This document shows, one piece after another, positions 1-9,124 of a stretch of DNA of 64,000 nucleotides (position 1 is the first letter of the stretch; every line of letters starts with the position of its first letter). The DNA lies in assembly GCF_000425645.1 (NCBI RefSeq), contig NZ_KE384430.1, positions 793,492 through 857,491 of the forward strand, read 5' to 3'. This DNA is from Gaetbulibacter saemankumensis DSM 17032 (GTDB lineage Bacteria; Bacteroidota; Bacteroidia; Flavobacteriales; Flavobacteriaceae). The translations under genes were made by a program, and so were the position numbers. A model generated the notes under the pieces. The model had not been told where the DNA came from. It searched no databases and saw nothing but the letters and a program-made list of their open reading frames with translations.

Positions 1-99
1 TGCTGTAAAGGTTTCTTCTATGTTTGTAGTCGTTTTTTTGTCATTTTTACAGCTTAATAAGGCTGCAACACTTAGAATTAAAACAAATGCTTTTTTCAT
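1..99 (-). CDS. Lipoprotein of unknown function, N-terminus only
   Basis: Only the first 33 codons are inside the window. They read as a lipoprotein signal peptide: Met-Lys-Lys, a hydrophobic stretch, then a lipobox ending Leu-Leu-Ser-Cys at about residue 17, followed by a Lys/Thr-rich linker. It starts 12 bases after the sufB stop, on the same strand, so it is probably transcribed within the suf operon. Its function cannot be read from what remains; an outer or inner membrane lipoprotein is inferred from the signal alone. Confidence 0.7.
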   Translation of the reverse strand, partial: MKKAFVLILSVAALLSCKNDKKTTTNIEETFTA

Positions 100-110
100 G
101 GGATTTTAAA

Positions 111-1559
111 TTAACCTACGCTACCTTCTAAACTTATTTCCAGAAGTTTTTGCGCTTCAACCGCAAACTCCATGGGTAATTTATTAAGTACTTCTTTACT
201 AAATCCGTTTACAATTAAGGCAATGGCTTTTTCGGTATCGATACCACGCTGGTTACAGTAAAATATTTGGTCTTCTCCAATTTTACTGGTGGTAGCTTCG
301 TGCTCTATTTTAGCCGATTTATTTTTAACCTCAATATATGGGAACGTGTGTGCACCACATTCGTTACCCATTAATAAACTGTCGCACTGTGAGAAGTTAC
401 GAGCGTTTTCGGCACGAGAATTAATCTGTACTAAACCTCTATAACTGTTTTGAGATTTACCGGCTGAGATACCTTTTGAAATGATAGTCGATTTGGTGTT
501 TTTACCAAGGTGAATCATTTTAGTACCTGTATCGGCCTGCTGATAATTGTTGGTTACAGCAATCGAGTAGAACTCACCAACCGAATTATCTCCTTTAAGT
601 ACACATGAAGGATATTTCCAAGTCACGGCACTTCCAGTTTCTACCTGTGTCCAAGAAATTTTGGCATTGGTTTCACAAAGTCCACGTTTAGTAACGAAGT
701 TGTAAACACCTCCTTTGCCTTCTGCGTTTCCAGGGTACCAGTTTTGAACGGTACTGTATTTTATTTCAGCATTATCTAAGGCAATTAATTCTACTACAGC
801 AGCATGTAATTGGTTTTCGTCACGGCTAGGAGCAGTACAACCTTCTAGATAACTTACGTAACTACCTTCATCAGCAATTACTAAAGTTCTTTCGAATTGT
901 CCCGTTCCAGCTTGGTTTATTCTGAAATAAGTTGATAATTCCATAGGGCATTTTACACCTTTAGGAATATAACAGAAACTACCATCACTAAAAACCGCTG
1001 AGTTTAATGCTGCATAGAAATTATCCTTTTGTGGTACTACGGTACCAATATATTTTTTTACTAAATCTGGGTACTCACGAATAGCTTCAGAAATAGAACA
1101 AAATATAATGCCTTTTTCAGCTAATGTTGCTTTAAATGTTGTGGCAACCGATACAGAATCGACTACAACATCCATCGCTACACCGGCTAACTTCTTTTGT
1201 TCATCTAACGAAATGCCTAACTTACTAAACGTATCCAATAATTCTGGGTCTACTTCGTCTAGGCTATCGTATTTTGGTTTGCTATTAGGTGCAGAGTAAT
1301 AAGATATGGCTTGAAAATCTGGTTTTTCGTAATGTACATTCGCCCATTCAGGCTCGGTCATTTCTTGCCAAGAACGAAACGCGTTTAAACGCCATTCGGT
1401 CATCCATTCTGGTTCTTCTTTTTTTATTGAAATTGCTCGAACAATATCTTCATTTAAGCCAACAGGAAACGTATCGGATGCTATATCTGTATAAAATCCG
1501 TATTCGTATTCTTTGGTTTTAAGCTCTTCCCTTAAATCGTCTTCGGTATATTTATTCAT
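111..1559 (-). CDS. sufB: Fe-S cluster assembly scaffold protein SufB
   Basis: This 482-residue protein matches SufB in length and in its conserved central and C-terminal beta-helix, for example the stretch with [15 protein letters not shown] and the C-terminal INGFSKEVL-type motif (here VNGFSKEVL). SufB is the scaffold subunit of the cytoplasmic SufBCD complex, on which Fe-S clusters are built with sulfur delivered by SufS/SufE. It follows an IscA-type carrier gene by 9 bases, and a lipoprotein gene follows it, so it is the second gene of a suf operon that runs off the left edge; sufC, sufD and sufS are expected there. Family assignment is secure. Confidence 0.97.
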   Translation of the reverse strand: MNKYTEDDLREELKTKEYEYGFYTDIASDTFPVGLNEDIVRAISIKKEEPEWMTEWRLNAFRSWQEMTEPEWANVHYEKPDFQAISYYSAPNSKPKYDSLDEVDPELLDTFSKLGISLDEQKKLAGVAMDVVVDSVSVATTFKATLAEKGIIFCSISEAIREYPDLVKKYIGTVVPQKDNFYAALNSAVFSDGSFCYIPKGVKCPMELSTYFRINQAGTGQFERTLVIADEGSYVSYLEGCTAPSRDENQLHAAVVELIALDNAEIKYSTVQNWYPGNAEGKGGVYNFVTKRGLCETNAKISWTQVETGSAVTWKYPSCVLKGDNSVGEFYSIAVTNNYQQADTGTKMIHLGKNTKSTIISKGISAGKSQNSYRGLVQINSRAENARNFSQCDSLLMGNECGAHTFPYIEVKNKSAKIEHEATTSKIGEDQIFYCNQRGIDTEKAIALIVNGFSKEVLNKLPMEFAVEAQKLLEISLEGSVG

Positions 1560-1568
1560 TGTGTGTTT

Positions 1569-1898
1569 TTATAAAGAGAAACTTTCACCGCAACCACAAG
1601 TACGATTTGCGTTTGGATTATTAAATACAAATCCAGTTCCGTTTAATCCTCCAGAGTATTCTAAAGTTGTTCCTACTAAGTATAGGAAACTTTTTTTATC
1701 GACTATGATTTTTACATCATTATCTTCAAAAACTTTATCGTCTTCTTTATTTTCTTTGTCAAACTTTAAATCGTAAGATAGCCCAGAACAACCACCGCTT
1801 TTTACACCAACACGTACGTAGTCGGTTGCCGGGTTAAAGCCATCCTCCTGCATAAGTTCGATAACTTTCTTTTTAGCTGTTTCAGAAACTTTTATCAT
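1569..1898 (-). CDS. HesB/IscA/SufA-type Fe-S cluster carrier
   Basis: This 109-residue A-type carrier has the three conserved cysteines: one in GGCSGLSYDL and two in the C-terminal CGCGESF. Such proteins take Fe-S clusters from the Suf scaffold and pass them to target enzymes. The frame stays open upstream to 1994, but the start was set at the ATG giving MIKVSETAKKK, because that is where family similarity begins and because the upstream extension contains a promoter-like TAtaTTTG element at 1931-1938. It is the first gene of the suf operon. Whether it is SufA or ErpA by function cannot be decided from sequence. Confidence 0.93.
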   Translation of the reverse strand: MIKVSETAKKKVIELMQEDGFNPATDYVRVGVKSGGCSGLSYDLKFDKENKEDDKVFEDNDVKIIVDKKSFLYLVGTTLEYSGGLNGTGFVFNNPNANRTCGCGESFSL

Positions 1899-1930
1899 AA
1901 TTCTTAAATAGATTTTGTCTAAATAGGGGA

Positions 1931-1938
1931 CAAATATA
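1931..1938 (-). promoter_or_regulatory. Putative -7 promoter element of the suf operon
   Basis: On the minus strand this reads TATATTTG, an exact match to the Bacteroidota -7 consensus TAnnTTTG, 32 bases upstream of the IscA-type gene start. No convincing TTG -33 box lies at the usual 19-23 base spacing, so the assignment rests on the -7 element and its position. Confidence 0.5.
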
Positions 1939-2099
1939 CAATATAAGTCACGGATTACCATATAACCTAACATTATATTCCTATATAGTTTCATAGGATT
2001 TTCTTATTGTTTACAAATGGGTTGTTGTATTGTTAATTTTACGATTATTCTCAAAGTATTTATTAATTGTTAAAATATGAGTTTGTAAAATAAGCTTCT

Positions 2100-2107
2100 T
2101 ATTTTTG
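2100..2107 (+). promoter_or_regulatory. Putative -7 promoter element immediately before thiL
   Basis: The sequence TATTTTTG matches TAnnTTTG and ends only four bases before the thiL ATG at 2112. If it is used, transcription would start at or within a base or two of the start codon, giving a leaderless or nearly leaderless mRNA. No good -33 box is visible at the usual distance. Confidence 0.4.
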
Positions 2108-2111
2108 CAGT

Positions 2112-3152
2112 ATGATAGAAGATAAAAATCAACAACGTACGCAACTAAGTGATTTAGGTGAATTTGGATTAATAGATCACTTAACCAAGAATTTTGAAAT
2201 TAACCATAAATCTACAGTTAAAGGTATCGGCGATGATGCAGCGGTATTAAATTTTAAAAAGGGCAAAATTGTTGTTACTACAGACTTATTGGTTGAAGGT
2301 GTGCATTTCGATTTAAGTTACATGCCGTTAAAACACCTAGGTTATAAGGCGGTAATGGTAAATTTATCGGATGTGTATGCGATGCATGCTGAAGCTAGTC
2401 AAATTACGGTGTCGATAGCAGTTTCTAACCGGTTTCCTTTAGAAGCGTTGGAGGAGTTATATGCAGGAATTGAAACGGCTGCTAAGATTTATAATATTGA
2501 TGTTGTTGGTGGTGATACTACGTCTTCTAATAAAGGACTTTTAATATCTGTAACAGCTATTGGAGAGGTTGAAAATGAAGTTTATAGAAATGGTGCTAAG
2601 CCAAATGATTTAATTGTTGTTAGTGGTGATTTAGGTGGGGCTTATATGGGGCTTCAGGTATTAGAGCGAGAAAAGGAAGTATTTAAAGTAAATCCTAATA
2701 ATCAACCCGATTTAGATGCTTATACTTATATTATAGAGCGTCAGTTAAAACCTGAGGCGCGTAAGGATATTATTAAATTGCTCAAGGAATTGGAAGTAAA
2801 ACCTACGGCAATGATTGACATAAGTGATGGTTTGTCTTCTGAACTTATGCATATTTGTACGCAGAGTAAAGTGGGATGTGATTTATATGAAAATAAAATT
2901 CCTTTAGACCCGCAAGTGATAGCTACTTGTGAAGAATTCGATATAGACAGTACTACTGTGGCTTTAAATGGAGGAGAAGATTACGAATTATTATTTACTA
3001 TTTCTCAGGAAGATTTTCCTAAAATTAAGGCAAATCCCCATTTTAGTGTTATTGGATATATAACCGAAGAAAGTGCGGGCATGCATTTAGTTACCAGGGC
3101 AGAGACCAAAATTCCAATTAAAGCTCAGGGCTGGAAAAATTTTAACGATTAA
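2112..3152 (+). CDS. thiL: Thiamine-monophosphate kinase ThiL
   Basis: This 346-residue protein is a full-length ThiL of the PurM/AIR-synthase-like fold. It phosphorylates thiamine monophosphate to thiamine diphosphate, the last step of cofactor synthesis. Conserved metal and nucleotide binding motifs are visible: GIGDDAAV near residue 40, DLLVEGVHFD, VVGGDTTSS near residue 135, and the C-terminal ALNGGEDYELLF. It stands alone on the plus strand, with a -7 promoter element almost touching the start codon and a convergent gene overlapping its last four bases. The TPP-riboswitch receptor at 41.9 kb belongs to the same cofactor pathway. Confidence 0.97.
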   Translation: MIEDKNQQRTQLSDLGEFGLIDHLTKNFEINHKSTVKGIGDDAAVLNFKKGKIVVTTDLLVEGVHFDLSYMPLKHLGYKAVMVNLSDVYAMHAEASQITVSIAVSNRFPLEALEELYAGIETAAKIYNIDVVGGDTTSSNKGLLISVTAIGEVENEVYRNGAKPNDLIVVSGDLGGAYMGLQVLEREKEVFKVNPNNQPDLDAYTYIIERQLKPEARKDIIKLLKELEVKPTAMIDISDGLSSELMHICTQSKVGCDLYENKIPLDPQVIATCEEFDIDSTTVALNGGEDYELLFTISQEDFPKIKANPHFSVIGYITEESAGMHLVTRAETKIPIKAQGWKNFND

Positions 3153-3409
3153 ACTGATTCCCGAGTTTTAGAGCGGTTATGTCGTGACGAAGCGGTATAT
3201 TTATTTAAGCGATTTATTCGTTTAAAATATACATATTCTAATACGTTGTTTATTTCCTTAAATTTTGGTGTTAGCTCTGTTAAGAGTCCATTTCCGTTCG
3301 TAGTAAGTTGCTTTTTACAGATTTTACAGGTGTATTCTTTTACATGGTAAGTAACATGTCGCGTAATGTTATACTGGTGTCCAAATACCTTGCAATGAAG
3401 GTTTTTCAT
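3149..3409 (-). CDS. Small Cys/His protein, tandem paralogue A
   Basis: This 86-residue protein is not recognised by function. It carries one Cys and an FGH motif near the N-terminus (Cys6, His11), then HVKEYTC and CxxC (Cys28, Cys31), a layout compatible with one zinc-binding site, followed by QLTTN and LTELTPKF. It is clearly paralogous to the neighbouring protein at 3505-3759. Its C-terminal tail is basic and differs from the paralogue. The end overlaps the thiL stop by four bases. A resemblance to short phage-type zinc-ribbon proteins (DUF1660-like) is only an impression. Confidence 0.75.
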   Translation of the reverse strand: MKNLHCKVFGHQYNITRHVTYHVKEYTCKICKKQLTTNGNGLLTELTPKFKEINNVLEYVYFKRINRLNKYTASSRHNRSKTRESV

Positions 3410-3504
3410 TTGTACTTATTGGTGTTTAATTAAAATACGAAAGTACAAAATACTAGTGAATAATAAATAGAATTTTAATATCTAATTTACTGTTTGTTAA
3501 TTGC

Positions 3505-3759
3505 TTATGCGAATTGTTTGTTTTTCATACGTTCCATACGTGAATTGTAAATTTTTTCAAGTATTTGGTTTATTTCCTGAAATTTTGGAGTGAGTTCAGT
3601 TAGGTTTCCATTGCTGTTGGTTGTAAGCTGTCTTTTACAATGGGTGCAAGTATACTCTTTTACGTGATAAGTTACTTTTTTTGTTATCACATAATCATGT
3701 CCAAAAATACTACAATACATTTTTGGAATCAATGCCGTTTTTTTGGTCGTATTTTCCAT
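3505..3759 (-). CDS. Small Cys/His protein, tandem paralogue B
   Basis: This 84-residue protein shares the core of paralogue A almost residue for residue: Cys16, FGH (His21), the shared VTYHVKEYTC, CxxC at 38-41, QLTTN, and ELTPKFxEIN. It differs by an N-terminal extension of about ten residues and a shorter tail. The conserved Cys/His set suggests a structural zinc, inferred rather than shown. It lies 95 bases upstream of paralogue A on the same strand, as expected from a local duplication that has diverged at both ends while keeping the core. Confidence 0.75.
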   Translation of the reverse strand: MENTTKKTALIPKMYCSIFGHDYVITKKVTYHVKEYTCTHCKRQLTTNSNGNLTELTPKFQEINQILEKIYNSRMERMKNKQFA

Positions 3760-3817
3760 GGTTCGAGTGATTTAGGACCTTAAACATAAGTAAAAAAAAG
3801 AGTAAAACGACAAAAAG

Positions 3818-4597
3818 CTATATTTTTTCGATGAAATGCACTATTATACGTAAGAATAAACGTTCGTTTTCAATATAACTCATATGTCCATCGGGAAATT
3901 CTACAAAATAGACGTCGCTGTATTTGGTTTGATTTACAAGGGTATTAAAATCTAAGGCCGGGTCATTTTTGCTTGCGATCATCATCTTTTTAAAATTACC
4001 ATTTTGAAAAATATGTTCTCTGTTGGATCTTATTTTCATGCCTTCTAGTGCAGCAATAATACCTTGAAGCGGTGTTTGCAGTGCTCTAGTAGTTATAGCT
4101 TTAATGTCCTTCTCGAATTTTTTACTATTGGCCGGATTAAATAAATTATTAATAGCAATACGAATAAAGGTTTTATGATTTTGTTTTACTGCTACAATAC
4201 CACGGTCGCGATTAATTCTTTTTTCTTCGGTGTCAGGTAGGGCTGTCGAATTCAATAAACCTAAACCTTTAACTTTATTAGTGTTTTTTTCTGCATATGC
4301 TAGAGCCACATAGCCTCCCATAGAATGTCCAAAAAACGTAGCGTTTTCAATTTTTAAATGTAAAAGTACCACTTCTACAACTTCTGCCATGAGTTCCATA
4401 CTGTGGATGTAGCCAAAACATTCCGTTTGTCCATGTCCTGGTAAATCGATGCAAATCACGCGATGCTTTTTAGATAAAGCAGGAACAACATGTTGCCACA
4501 TAAGGTGGTTTTCTAAAAATCCATGAAGGAAAACTAAAGTATCACCTGTTCCCGTATCTGTGAAAAATACATGTGCACCTTTATATGTTATGGTCAT
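3818..4597 (-). CDS. Alpha/beta-hydrolase fold protein
   Basis: This 259-residue protein is a typical single-domain alpha/beta hydrolase. The oxyanion region LVFLHGFLEN is near residue 22, the nucleophile elbow GHSMGG puts the catalytic serine at about 92, a likely acid sits in the segment SKNDPALDF, and the catalytic histidine is in PDGHMSYIE near the C-terminus. The substrate is unknown; esterases, lactonases and C-C hydrolases share this architecture. No signal peptide is seen, so it is probably cytoplasmic. It follows the ACT-like gene by nine bases and is likely co-transcribed with it. Confidence 0.9.
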   Translation of the reverse strand: MTITYKGAHVFFTDTGTGDTLVFLHGFLENHLMWQHVVPALSKKHRVICIDLPGHGQTECFGYIHSMELMAEVVEVVLLHLKIENATFFGHSMGGYVALAYAEKNTNKVKGLGLLNSTALPDTEEKRINRDRGIVAVKQNHKTFIRIAINNLFNPANSKKFEKDIKAITTRALQTPLQGIIAALEGMKIRSNREHIFQNGNFKKMMIASKNDPALDFNTLVNQTKYSDVYFVEFPDGHMSYIENERLFLRIIVHFIEKI

Positions 4598-4606
4598 ATT
4601 TTTGAT

Positions 4607-5263
4607 TTAGGCCTTAACTTTCTTTATAGCAGCGAATGCCTTGTCGACAATGTCATCTTCAACCAAAATAGTGAACTCGTTCGTGGTTGAGATTACTTCG
4701 TAAATGCCAATGCCTTCCCAGGCCAAACGTTTAAAGAACTGGTAATACAATCCGGCAATTTTAGAGTTGTCCTGTGGTAAATTTACACTTATAGCAGATA
4801 AGCCGTCCTGGATAGCTAAAAATGTTTCATTCTTCAGGCACTCTTTAATAAAGTCGTCAAGACCGCTTGAAACAATTATATTACTTTCGTGAATACCTCG
4901 CGTAAAGGTGTAAAATAATTTCGGCTCCTGATTAATGCGTTCTAAGATTTTCGCATGATTGTCGATAATTGTTTCCGAATTTTTTACAGTAAAGTCGGTT
5001 AGGTTGGAACGTACGGTTATATCTCCTAAATTCTGCATGACTTTTTTCATCTTAACAGAATTCGATAAAGTTATCGGAGGATTGTAACGTCTCAAAGCCA
5101 TCATTATAGCGCCAGGCTTAACCTCCTTTTTAAGCATTTTACTTATAGGTTCGGTTAATTCTATGGCCAGTGCACTAAAATTAATAATGTTTCTTGAAAG
5201 TGCTTCTTCTAAATAAGGTTGTGTAATTAATATGTCTTCTACACAGTTAGATACAGTCTTCAT
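4607..5263 (-). CDS. ACT-like regulatory protein, divergent from lysC
   Basis: This 218-residue protein is not an enzyme I can name. The N-terminal third is helical and resembles a winged-helix region (VKPGAIMMALRRY). The C-terminal part, roughly residues 135-215, reads like two ACT-like halves: SAISVNLPQDN followed by GIGIYEVISTTNEFTILV, the beta-alpha-beta pattern of amino-acid-binding ACT domains. It is divergently oriented to aspartate kinase (lysC), which also ends in ACT domains. That arrangement suggests, without proving, a role in amino-acid-responsive control of aspartate-family synthesis. Confidence 0.7.
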   Translation of the reverse strand: MKTVSNCVEDILITQPYLEEALSRNIINFSALAIELTEPISKMLKKEVKPGAIMMALRRYNPPITLSNSVKMKKVMQNLGDITVRSNLTDFTVKNSETIIDNHAKILERINQEPKLFYTFTRGIHESNIIVSSGLDDFIKECLKNETFLAIQDGLSAISVNLPQDNSKIAGLYYQFFKRLAWEGIGIYEVISTTNEFTILVEDDIVDKAFAAIKKVKA

Positions 5264-5416
5264 GTTAATTATTTAACAATATGTGTAAAAGTAAACATTT
5301 TTTTTAATAAATATTTTTTTCTGAGATAGTAGTTATAGTTTTGGCTCAAATTAATGAAAATGAAGTAGGTAATGTAAAAATTACAGACTGTGTAGAAAAG
5401 TTTAAGTGCATACTAT

Positions 5417-6739
5417 ATGAAAGTATTAAAATTTGGTGGTACCTCTGTTGGTTCGGTTGAGAATATTAATAATGTAAAAAACATTATTCACAACGGAGAG
5501 AAAAAGATTGTTGTTTTATCAGCAATGTCTGGTACAACAAATCATTTAGTTGCTATTGCCAATGATATTAAGGATAATAAAGCGAGTGAAGCGGTAGAAA
5601 AAATAAATGTGCTTCAGGAAACTTATATTGCCGTTGTAGATCAATTATTAAGCGACGAAAGTATAAATGCTCAGGTTAAGGATTATGTGTCTGAAGTGTT
5701 TCAGTTATTGGTAGCTTCGGCTAAAAAAACGTATTCTTTGCAATTAGAGAATCAAATATTAGCTCAGGGAGAATTACTTTCTACATATATGGTGAATTGC
5801 TTTTTAAAGCAAGAAGGTATTAGCTCAGCTTTATTGCCTGCTTTAGATTTTATGAAAATAGATGCAGATAAAGATCCTGATATGGCTCATATTAAGTCGC
5901 ATTTAAAAGATAGTTTAGATCAGGCAGGTGATGCAGATATTTATATTACTCAAGGATTTATATGTTTGGATGATCAGGGCGCCATTTCAAATTTACAGCG
6001 TGGAGGAAGTGATTATACAGCGACTATTATTGGTGCTGCTGTATTGGCAGAAGAAGTACAGATCTGGACCGATATTGATGGTATGCATAATAATGATCCT
6101 AGATATGTTGAAAATACGAAGCCAATTTCAAACTTATCATTCGAGGAGGCTGCCGAGTTGGCGTATTTTGGAGCTAAAATATTACATCCTCAAACGGTAA
6201 CACCTGTGCGTGCCGACAATATTCCGGTACGTTTAAAAAATACGATGAATCCATTGGCTTTTGGAACGTTAATTAATAACGATCATTCAGAAATAGGTGT
6301 TAAGGCTATTGCAGCAAAAGATAATATCATTGCCATTAAAATTAAGTCGGCAAGAATGCTTCAAGCCTATGGGTTTTTGAAAAAAGTATTCGAAATATTT
6401 GAAGTTTATCAAACGCCAATTGATATGATTACTACCTCTGAGGTGGCAGTATCACTAACTATTGATGATGATAAAAATCTTGATAAGATATTAAATGAGT
6501 TAGAAAAAATTGCTACAATCGAAGTTGATAGAGATCAAAGTATTGTATGCTTAGTAGGACATTCTATTGTAAATAATCAGGAAACTTATAAGTTGTTTCA
6601 GGTATTACAAGATGTGAAAATTAGAATGATTTCTTATGGAGGTAGTAGCAATAATATTTCGTTATTAATTAACTCGAAAGACAAAATAAAGACACTTAGC
6701 AAGCTGAACGATTATTTATTTGAATTAGTCACTCTGTAA
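5417..6739 (+). CDS. lysC: Aspartate kinase (monofunctional)
   Basis: This 440-residue aspartokinase catalyses the first step of lysine, threonine and methionine synthesis. The nucleotide-binding KFGGTSVG is at residues 5-12, the substrate motif QRGGSDYTA is near 194, and the C-terminal third forms ACT domains that normally bind lysine or threonine for feedback inhibition. There is no homoserine dehydrogenase domain, so it is monofunctional. It is followed by a strong hairpin terminator shared with the convergent pepP gene. The 153-base spacer to the divergent ACT-like gene probably holds both promoters, but no good consensus is visible there. Confidence 0.96.
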   Translation: MKVLKFGGTSVGSVENINNVKNIIHNGEKKIVVLSAMSGTTNHLVAIANDIKDNKASEAVEKINVLQETYIAVVDQLLSDESINAQVKDYVSEVFQLLVASAKKTYSLQLENQILAQGELLSTYMVNCFLKQEGISSALLPALDFMKIDADKDPDMAHIKSHLKDSLDQAGDADIYITQGFICLDDQGAISNLQRGGSDYTATIIGAAVLAEEVQIWTDIDGMHNNDPRYVENTKPISNLSFEEAAELAYFGAKILHPQTVTPVRADNIPVRLKNTMNPLAFGTLINNDHSEIGVKAIAAKDNIIAIKIKSARMLQAYGFLKKVFEIFEVYQTPIDMITTSEVAVSLTIDDDKNLDKILNELEKIATIEVDRDQSIVCLVGHSIVNNQETYKLFQVLQDVKIRMISYGGSSNNISLLINSKDKIKTLSKLNDYLFELVTL

Positions 6740-6767
6740 ATTGCAATTTTTTAGTATTGTTAAAAAG

Positions 6768-6795
6768 AAAGGGTCGTTTTGAAACGACCCTTTTT
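6768..6795. terminator. Bidirectional terminator between lysC and pepP
   Basis: A stem with arms GGGTCGTTT and AAACGACCC, flanked by A-rich sequence on the left and T-rich on the right, lies between two convergent genes. Both strands therefore present a GC-rich hairpin followed by U residues. Confidence 0.9.
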
Positions 6796-6821
6796 GTTGT
6801 TGTAAGCTATGGAAACTTTCA

Positions 6822-8114
6822 TTATGAATTCATAATATCTTCAATTTCGTCCGCTTCAATAGGAATATTTTGCATGAGGTTGAATGGTTCTCCTGTTTCT
6901 TGGATAACAACATCATCTTCTAATCGTATACCAAAACCTTCGTCTGGAATATAAATACCAGGCTCAACAGTCCATACCATATTCGCTTGCATGGGTTCTG
7001 TTAAAATACCCACGTCATGTGTGTCTAAACCAATATGATGAGAAGTACCATGCATGAAATATTTTTTGTAAGCTGGCCAATCTGGATTCTCATTTTGTAC
7101 ATCGGCCTTATCCAATAAACCTAAACCTAGTAATTCCGAAGTCATAAGTTTTCCAACCTCAAAATGATAATCTGCCCAATCGGCTCCAGGAATAAGCATT
7201 TTTGTAGCCTCTTTTTTAACGCGATTTACAGCATTGTAAACCTCTTTTTGGCGTTTGCTGTATCTGCCGGAAGCTGGAATTGTTCTGGTTAAGTCACTGG
7301 AATAATTCGCGTATTCTGCTGCGGTGTCTAATAAAATTAAATCGCCCGCTTTACATTGTTGATTGTTTTCAACATAGTGCAAGACATTGGCGTTATTACC
7401 TGCGGCAATAATTGGGGTGTAGGCAAAACCTTTTGAACGGTTTCTTAAGAATTCGTGCATTAATTCTGCTTCAATTTCATATTCCCAAACACCTGGTTTT
7501 ACGAAGTTCAATAACCTACGGAATCCTTTTTCTGTAATGTTACAGGCTTCTTGTATAAGGTCGATTTCAATCTGACTCTTTACAGAACGTAAACGGTGTA
7601 AAATAGGAGCGCTCTTAGCAACGGCATGTGCAGGATACCTGTTTTTTAACCATTTTGTAAAACGATCTTCACGTGTTTCAGTTTCAACATTGGATCTGTA
7701 ATGCTCATTGGTGTTAATGTATACGGTATCACACTGTGTCATGATTTCGAACATGATTTTTTCCATGTCCTTAAGCCAATAAACTGTTTTGATTCCAGAA
7801 GTTTCAAAGGCTTCTTCTTTGGTTAATTTTTCGCCTTCCCAAATGGCAATGTGTTCGTTTGTTTCTTTTAAAAATAATATTTCACGGTGCTTTTCTCTTG
7901 GACAATCCGGGAAAATAACCAGAATACTTTCTTCCTGATCGACACCACTTAAATAAAAAATATCTCTGTGTTGCTGAAAAGGCATGGTGCTGTCGGCACT
8001 TATTGGATAAATATCATTAGAATTGAAAACCGCTAAACTGTTTGGTTTCATTTTTTCAGCGAAATTCTTTCTGTTATTAATGAAAAGATTGCTGTCTATT
8101 CTTTTGTATTTCAT
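6822..8114 (-). CDS. pepP: Xaa-Pro aminopeptidase (M24B)
   Basis: This 430-residue protein is a PepP-type aminopeptidase, which removes N-terminal residues preceding proline using a dinuclear metal centre. The N-terminal creatinase-like domain is followed by the pita-bread catalytic domain with all metal ligands: Asp in LLDTAAEY and in SSDLTRT, His in GTSHHIGLD, Glu in VEPGIY, and Glu in RLEDDVVI. It has no signal peptide and is probably cytoplasmic. A TAgcTTTG element at 8149-8156 on the minus strand is a possible promoter. Confidence 0.95.
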   Translation of the reverse strand: MKYKRIDSNLFINNRKNFAEKMKPNSLAVFNSNDIYPISADSTMPFQQHRDIFYLSGVDQEESILVIFPDCPREKHREILFLKETNEHIAIWEGEKLTKEEAFETSGIKTVYWLKDMEKIMFEIMTQCDTVYINTNEHYRSNVETETREDRFTKWLKNRYPAHAVAKSAPILHRLRSVKSQIEIDLIQEACNITEKGFRRLLNFVKPGVWEYEIEAELMHEFLRNRSKGFAYTPIIAAGNNANVLHYVENNQQCKAGDLILLDTAAEYANYSSDLTRTIPASGRYSKRQKEVYNAVNRVKKEATKMLIPGADWADYHFEVGKLMTSELLGLGLLDKADVQNENPDWPAYKKYFMHGTSHHIGLDTHDVGILTEPMQANMVWTVEPGIYIPDEGFGIRLEDDVVIQETGEPFNLMQNIPIEADEIEDIMNS

Positions 8115-8384
8115 TGTATTTTGAAGATTTTTCGTTTTATGAATTGAGCAAAGCTAAGTAAAATATATACTAAGATTTAGATAATTTTATAGATTTAACT
8201 TCATTTTAAAATTTAAAGTGGAGTTCGAAACTAATTCTAAATATAAAATTCGATAGGTGACTTTGGAAGCGTTTGATTTAGAGGGTTGTGTTAATCATAT
8301 CTATTTAGATTTTAAACTTATATAGCGTTCTATAGATTTTTCTTTAAACCCATTCTAAATACCAAATAAAAGCTTATTTAAAAC
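8115..8384. other. Intergenic region between divergent pepP and sdhC
   Basis: This AT-rich spacer of about 270 bases holds the pepP upstream side (a minus-strand TAGCTTTG at 8149-8156) and leads into the sdh promoter. No ORF, repeat or convincing hairpin is visible otherwise. Confidence 0.6.
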
Positions 8385-8415
8385 TTGTTAAAAATAGGCT
8401 TGGTTCTTACCTTTG
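8385..8415 (+). promoter_or_regulatory. Bacteroidota-type promoter of the sdhCAB operon
   Basis: A TTG at 8385-8387 and a TACCTTTG at 8408-8415 are separated by 20 bases, a near-ideal match to the primary Bacteroidota promoter (TTG, 17-23 bases, TAnnTTTG). Transcription would begin around 8420, leaving a leader of about 22 bases before the sdhC ATG at 8442. This also shows that an upstream in-frame TTG at 8385 is promoter sequence, not a start codon. Confidence 0.8.
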
Positions 8416-8441
8416 CTAGCGTATTAACTAATATATTAAAA

Positions 8442-9113
8442 ATGACCGGATTTTTTAAATCTTCAATTGGAAGAAAAGTGGCTATGGCGCTTTCTGCATT
8501 CTTCCTCATGTTTTTCTTAATTATTCATTTAGCGGTAAATATTACTTCCTTGTTTAGTGAAGACTTGTTCAATGAACTGTCGCATTTTATGGGAACAAAT
8601 CCTCTAGTGCAATTCGCTTTACAACCCGTTTTAATTTTTGGTGTTGTATTTCATTTTGTTATGGGGTTTGTTTTAGAATTGAAAAACAAAAAAGCTCAGG
8701 GTGTAGCATATGCTAAAAATAATGGAGCTGCTAATTCTACTTGGATGAGTAGAAACATGATTTTAAGCGGACTTGTTATTTTAGCGTTTATAGTTCTTCA
8801 CTTTATAGATTTTTGGTTCCCAGAAATAAATACAAAATACATTCAAGGCGATATGTCTGGAATGCATGATGGCGGTTTTAGGTATTTCCATGAAATGGTT
8901 GAGAAATTCCATAACCCAGTTAGAGTTGGTGCTTATATCGTTGCTTTTGTTCTTTTGGGATTACATTTAGCACACGGTTTTACTTCTGCATTCCAATCTA
9001 TGGGGTCTACTGCAGGTAGAAAAGAAACATTACAAAAACTTGGTAAAGCGTATTCGATCATAATTCCATTAGGATTTATTATTATCGCTTTATTTCACCA
9101 CTTTAACCATTAA
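8442..9113 (+). CDS. sdhC: Succinate dehydrogenase cytochrome b subunit
   Basis: This 223-residue membrane protein is the single-subunit, diheme-type cytochrome b558 anchor found in Bacteroidota. It has about five hydrophobic helices and candidate haem-ligand histidines within them (for example [21 protein letters not shown] and GLHLAHGF). It passes electrons between quinone and the SdhAB head. The start was placed at the ATG giving MTGFFKSS; the longer frame begins inside the promoter. SdhA follows after 11 bases, then SdhB, forming a compact operon. Confidence 0.95.
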   Translation: MTGFFKSSIGRKVAMALSAFFLMFFLIIHLAVNITSLFSEDLFNELSHFMGTNPLVQFALQPVLIFGVVFHFVMGFVLELKNKKAQGVAYAKNNGAANSTWMSRNMILSGLVILAFIVLHFIDFWFPEINTKYIQGDMSGMHDGGFRYFHEMVEKFHNPVRVGAYIVAFVLLGLHLAHGFTSAFQSMGSTAGRKETLQKLGKAYSIIIPLGFIIIALFHHFNH

Positions 9114-9124
9114 TCTTATATAAA

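Noticed and set aside
5311-5460. An open frame before and into lysC with a TTG at 5341
   Set aside because: It overlaps the start of lysC in another frame, has no recognisable similarity and looks like chance.
8385-8441. N-terminal extension of SdhC from a TTG
   Set aside because: The segment contains a near-ideal promoter, and family similarity begins at the later ATG.
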